A model generated the notes under the pieces. The model saw nothing but the letters and a program-made list of their open reading frames with translations. It did not search any database and was not told the DNA's origin. A DNA stretch of 7,749 nucleotides from Halobacteriovoraceae bacterium. Lineage in GTDB: Bacteria > Bdellovibrionota > Bacteriovoracia > Bacteriovoracales > Bacteriovoracaceae. Below are positions 6,410 to 7,749 of this stretch, piece after piece. The stretch lies in assembly GCA_018663815.1 (NCBI GenBank), contig JABJPQ010000244.1:1-7749 (forward strand), in the 5' to 3' direction. Position 1 is the first letter of the stretch; each line of letters starts with the position of its first letter. A program made the translations under genes and the position numbers.

Positions 6410-6967
6410 TTATTTGGAGGAATTTATTTTATCTGAAATTAAACTTATAAATTTTTTTGACATAAAATCAAACTCTTCATCAACAAACTTAATGACTTTA
6501 CCTTTATGGTAAATCACTGATGAAGGTAGTTTCGTAACATTAAATGAGGCTGCAAAGCTTCCTTCAATATCAGAAATTGAATTAAACGCTAATTTATATT
6601 CTTGTTCTACCTTTTTAATTGATTTCAAAGCTTCCTCAGTATCGTTATTAATACCTAAAACAAAAACTTTATTTTTAAATTTTTTTATTAATTTATTAAG
6701 TGTTTTGAACTCTGAAATACAAGGACGGCACCATGACGCCCAAAAATTAACAATAACAATAGGTTCTTTTAAACTTTTCAGGTTAATAAGTTCACCTTTT
6801 GTTGTCTTTTTAGTCAATTTTGAAAATTGTGTTTCATATACAGTAAAACGTTCTTTATTTTTTTCTGTTCTAGAGGCCGACAACTCTTGTCCATTAATAA
6901 GCATCTGAGATACTAAAACAACAGTAAATATCAGAGAAAGAATTATGGCCGGAAAAAATTTCTTCAT
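6410..6967 (-). CDS. Membrane-anchored TlpA/ResA-like thiol-disulfide oxidoreductase
   Basis: This 185-residue protein has an uncleaved-looking N-terminal membrane segment (about 4-25) and a thioredoxin-fold domain facing the periplasm. The active site is NFWASWCRPC (Cys80, Cys83), followed by helix-forming ISEFKTLNKL, the VFVLGINND strand and the cis-proline loop KLPSS (Pro148). In the TlpA/ResA/CcmG group such proteins reduce periplasmic disulfides, including the cysteines of apocytochrome c before heme attachment. The CRPC dipeptide and the KLPSS loop, instead of the common TPT form, make the exact substrate uncertain. The start ATG has a strong ribosome site (GGGGAG, 6981-6976) at 8 nt. 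The gene is divergent from the prepilin-like gene and convergent with hutI. Two heme-c proteins elsewhere in the window make a maturation role attractive but unproven. Confidence 0.92.
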   Translation of the reverse strand: MKKFFPAIILSLIFTVVLVSQMLINGQELSASRTEKNKERFTVYETQFSKLTKKTTKGELINLKSLKEPIVIVNFWASWCRPCISEFKTLNKLIKKFKNKVFVLGINNDTEEALKSIKKVEQEYKLAFNSISDIEGSFAASFNVTKLPSSVIYHKGKVIKFVDEEFDFMSKKFISLISDKINSSK

Positions 6968-7038
6968 TTTCTACACTCCCCGTCTATGAGAGATTATACT
7001 ATAGACTTATCGACAGGTTTAGAAGGTAGTATTTACCC
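6968..7038. promoter_or_regulatory. Compact divergent promoter region with overlapping -10 candidates
   Basis: Only 71 bp separate the thioredoxin-like gene from the prepilin-like gene. The minus strand carries TATAAT (6998-6993), placed to give a leader of about 20 nt for the thioredoxin-like gene. The plus strand carries TATACT (6995-7000), overlapping it, for the prepilin-like gene. Neither has a good -35, so both calls are tentative. If both are real, the two promoters would exclude each other. Confidence 0.35.
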
Positions 7039-7233
7039 ATGAAAGAAGATACAGCTAAAATTCCAATAGATCAATCAGGGCAGAGTCTTATTGAGTTTGT
7101 TCTTTTACTGGCAGGAATTGTTATTATATCATTTACTTTTTTAAGAGTTGTTAACTCTGAAATGGCTTCAAGGTGGGAAAACATGGCAAATATCATACTT
7201 GAAGATAAAACACAAAAATTAACTATTCCATAA
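7039..7233 (+). CDS. Small prepilin-like (Flp/TadE-type) membrane protein
   Basis: The 64-residue product has a short charged leader ending in glycine (Ser13-Gly14), then QSLIEFVLLLAGIVIISF. A glycine followed by a glutamate at the fifth mature position and a hydrophobic helix (about 17-35) is the signature of substrates of prepilin peptidase. The GQSLIEF form is typical of Flp/TadE-type pilins and pseudopilins. The remaining polar tail (RVVNSEMASRWENM onward) is helical. The length agrees with Flp pilins (usually about 50-75 residues). The ATG at 7039 is the only reasonable start: an in-frame stop is at 7027-7029. The ribosome site (GAAGG, 7022-7026) is somewhat distant at 12 nt. No pilus assembly genes are visible here, and glpK follows 15 nt later. 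It might be a truncated TadE-like protein or a stand-alone pseudopilin. Confidence 0.75.
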   Translation: MKEDTAKIPIDQSGQSLIEFVLLLAGIVIISFTFLRVVNSEMASRWENMANIILEDKTQKLTIP

Positions 7234-7248
7234 ATAACTGAAGGGCTT

Positions 7249-7749
7249 ATGAAAAAATTTATTCTCTCGCTAGATCAAGGAACGACAGGAACAACTTCAC
7301 TTTTAATTGATGCTGAATCTCTTCAGCTTGTTGATAAAGTTAACATTGAATTCCCACAAATATTTCCTAAGCCCAGTTGGGTTGAACATAATTTAAATGA
7401 TATTTGGAAAACAGTTGAAAACAGTATCATAAAGCTACTCCAAAAAAATAATATCACTTCCGATCAAATCAAATCTATTGGAATAACAAATCAGCGTGAA
7501 ACGACGTGTGCTTATGACAAAAGTGGTGAGCCACTTGCTAATGCTATTGTCTGGCAAGACCGTAGAACATCAACATATTGCCATGAAAATTCAAAAAACT
7601 ATCAAAAGCTGCAGTTAAAAACGGGATTACCCCTTGATCCCTACTTCTCAGGCACTAAAATGCGCTGGTTACTACAAAACAATGAACAGGTAATACAGGC
7701 TGCAAAAAATAATAATTTACACTTATCAACAATCGATACCTTTTTATTA
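7249..7749 (+). CDS. glpK: Glycerol kinase (N-terminal 167 residues; runs off the window)
   Basis: The enzyme phosphorylates glycerol with ATP to sn-glycerol 3-phosphate in the cytoplasm (EC 2.7.1.30). The visible N-terminal FGGY-kinase domain has the nucleotide loop LDQGTTGTT (8-16), FPQIFPKPSWVEH (35-47), GITNQRETT with glycerol-binding Arg83 and Glu84, NAIVWQDRRT (98-107), KTGLPLDPYFSGTK with Tyr132, and STIDTFL at the edge. These match GlpK closely rather than xylulo- or gluconate kinases. The phosphate loop ends GTTGTT where E. coli has GTTSSR, so the usual arginine is a threonine. The start ATG follows GAAGGG (7240-7245) at a tight 3-nt distance. It lies 15 nt downstream of the prepilin-like gene and may share its promoter. 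No glpF or glpD is visible. Confidence 0.95.
   Translation, partial: MKKFILSLDQGTTGTTSLLIDAESLQLVDKVNIEFPQIFPKPSWVEHNLNDIWKTVENSIIKLLQKNNITSDQIKSIGITNQRETTCAYDKSGEPLANAIVWQDRRTSTYCHENSKNYQKLQLKTGLPLDPYFSGTKMRWLLQNNEQVIQAAKNNNLHLSTIDTFLL

Noticed and set aside
6402..6420. Possible terminator stem TCCA...TGGA after hutI
   Set aside because: There are only four pairs, it does not extend in either direction, and no proper T-run follows.
6705..6908. Plus-strand open frame of 67 codons
   Set aside because: It is antisense to the thioredoxin-like gene across the CRPC-coding region; no independent support.

Overview
The window is AT-rich, densely packed bacterial DNA from a Gram-negative, diderm organism: it encodes proteins with outer-membrane beta-barrel endings, a lipoprotein, a Tat-type signal and c-type heme motifs. 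The low G+C content and the mix of secreted heme proteins, small surface proteins, an isolated hutI and a prepilin-like protein would suit a Bdellovibrionota-type predator (Bacteriovorax/Halobacteriovorax-like). That assignment is an inference from style; no marker gene here proves it.

Layout. (1) Positions 1-2661, minus strand: a tight three-gene operon. Read in its own direction it runs: a secreted monoheme protein whose C-terminal half resembles the DUF1588/DUF1585 part of large planctomycete-type cytochromes; a small lipoprotein; and a Tat-exported protein of DUF1501/DUF1552-like style that leaves the window at base 1. (2) Positions 2662-2957: a divergent intergenic region with two palindromes, one FNR/CRP-family-like, and a candidate -10 box for the minus operon. 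(3) Positions 2958-6401, plus strand: three genes that overlap or nearly touch. They are a fusion of an N-terminal c-type heme motif with a predicted outer-membrane barrel, a TPR-like/beta-barrel outer-membrane protein, and hutI (imidazolonepropionase). (4) Positions 6410-6967, minus strand: a membrane-anchored TlpA/ResA-like thioredoxin, convergent with hutI. (5) Positions 7039-7749, plus strand: a 64-residue prepilin-like protein followed closely by glpK (glycerol kinase), cut by the window end.

How they may work together. The two divergent units around 2662-2957 both encode exported heme proteins with companion envelope proteins, so a co-regulated envelope redox function is a reasonable hypothesis. 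The thioredoxin-like protein could serve periplasmic thiol chemistry, including apocytochrome maturation, but it is a separate transcription unit. hutI and glpK are ordinary catabolic enzymes (histidine and glycerol) that sit unusually among envelope genes. No RNA genes, insertion sequences, CRISPR arrays or convincing intrinsic terminators were seen.
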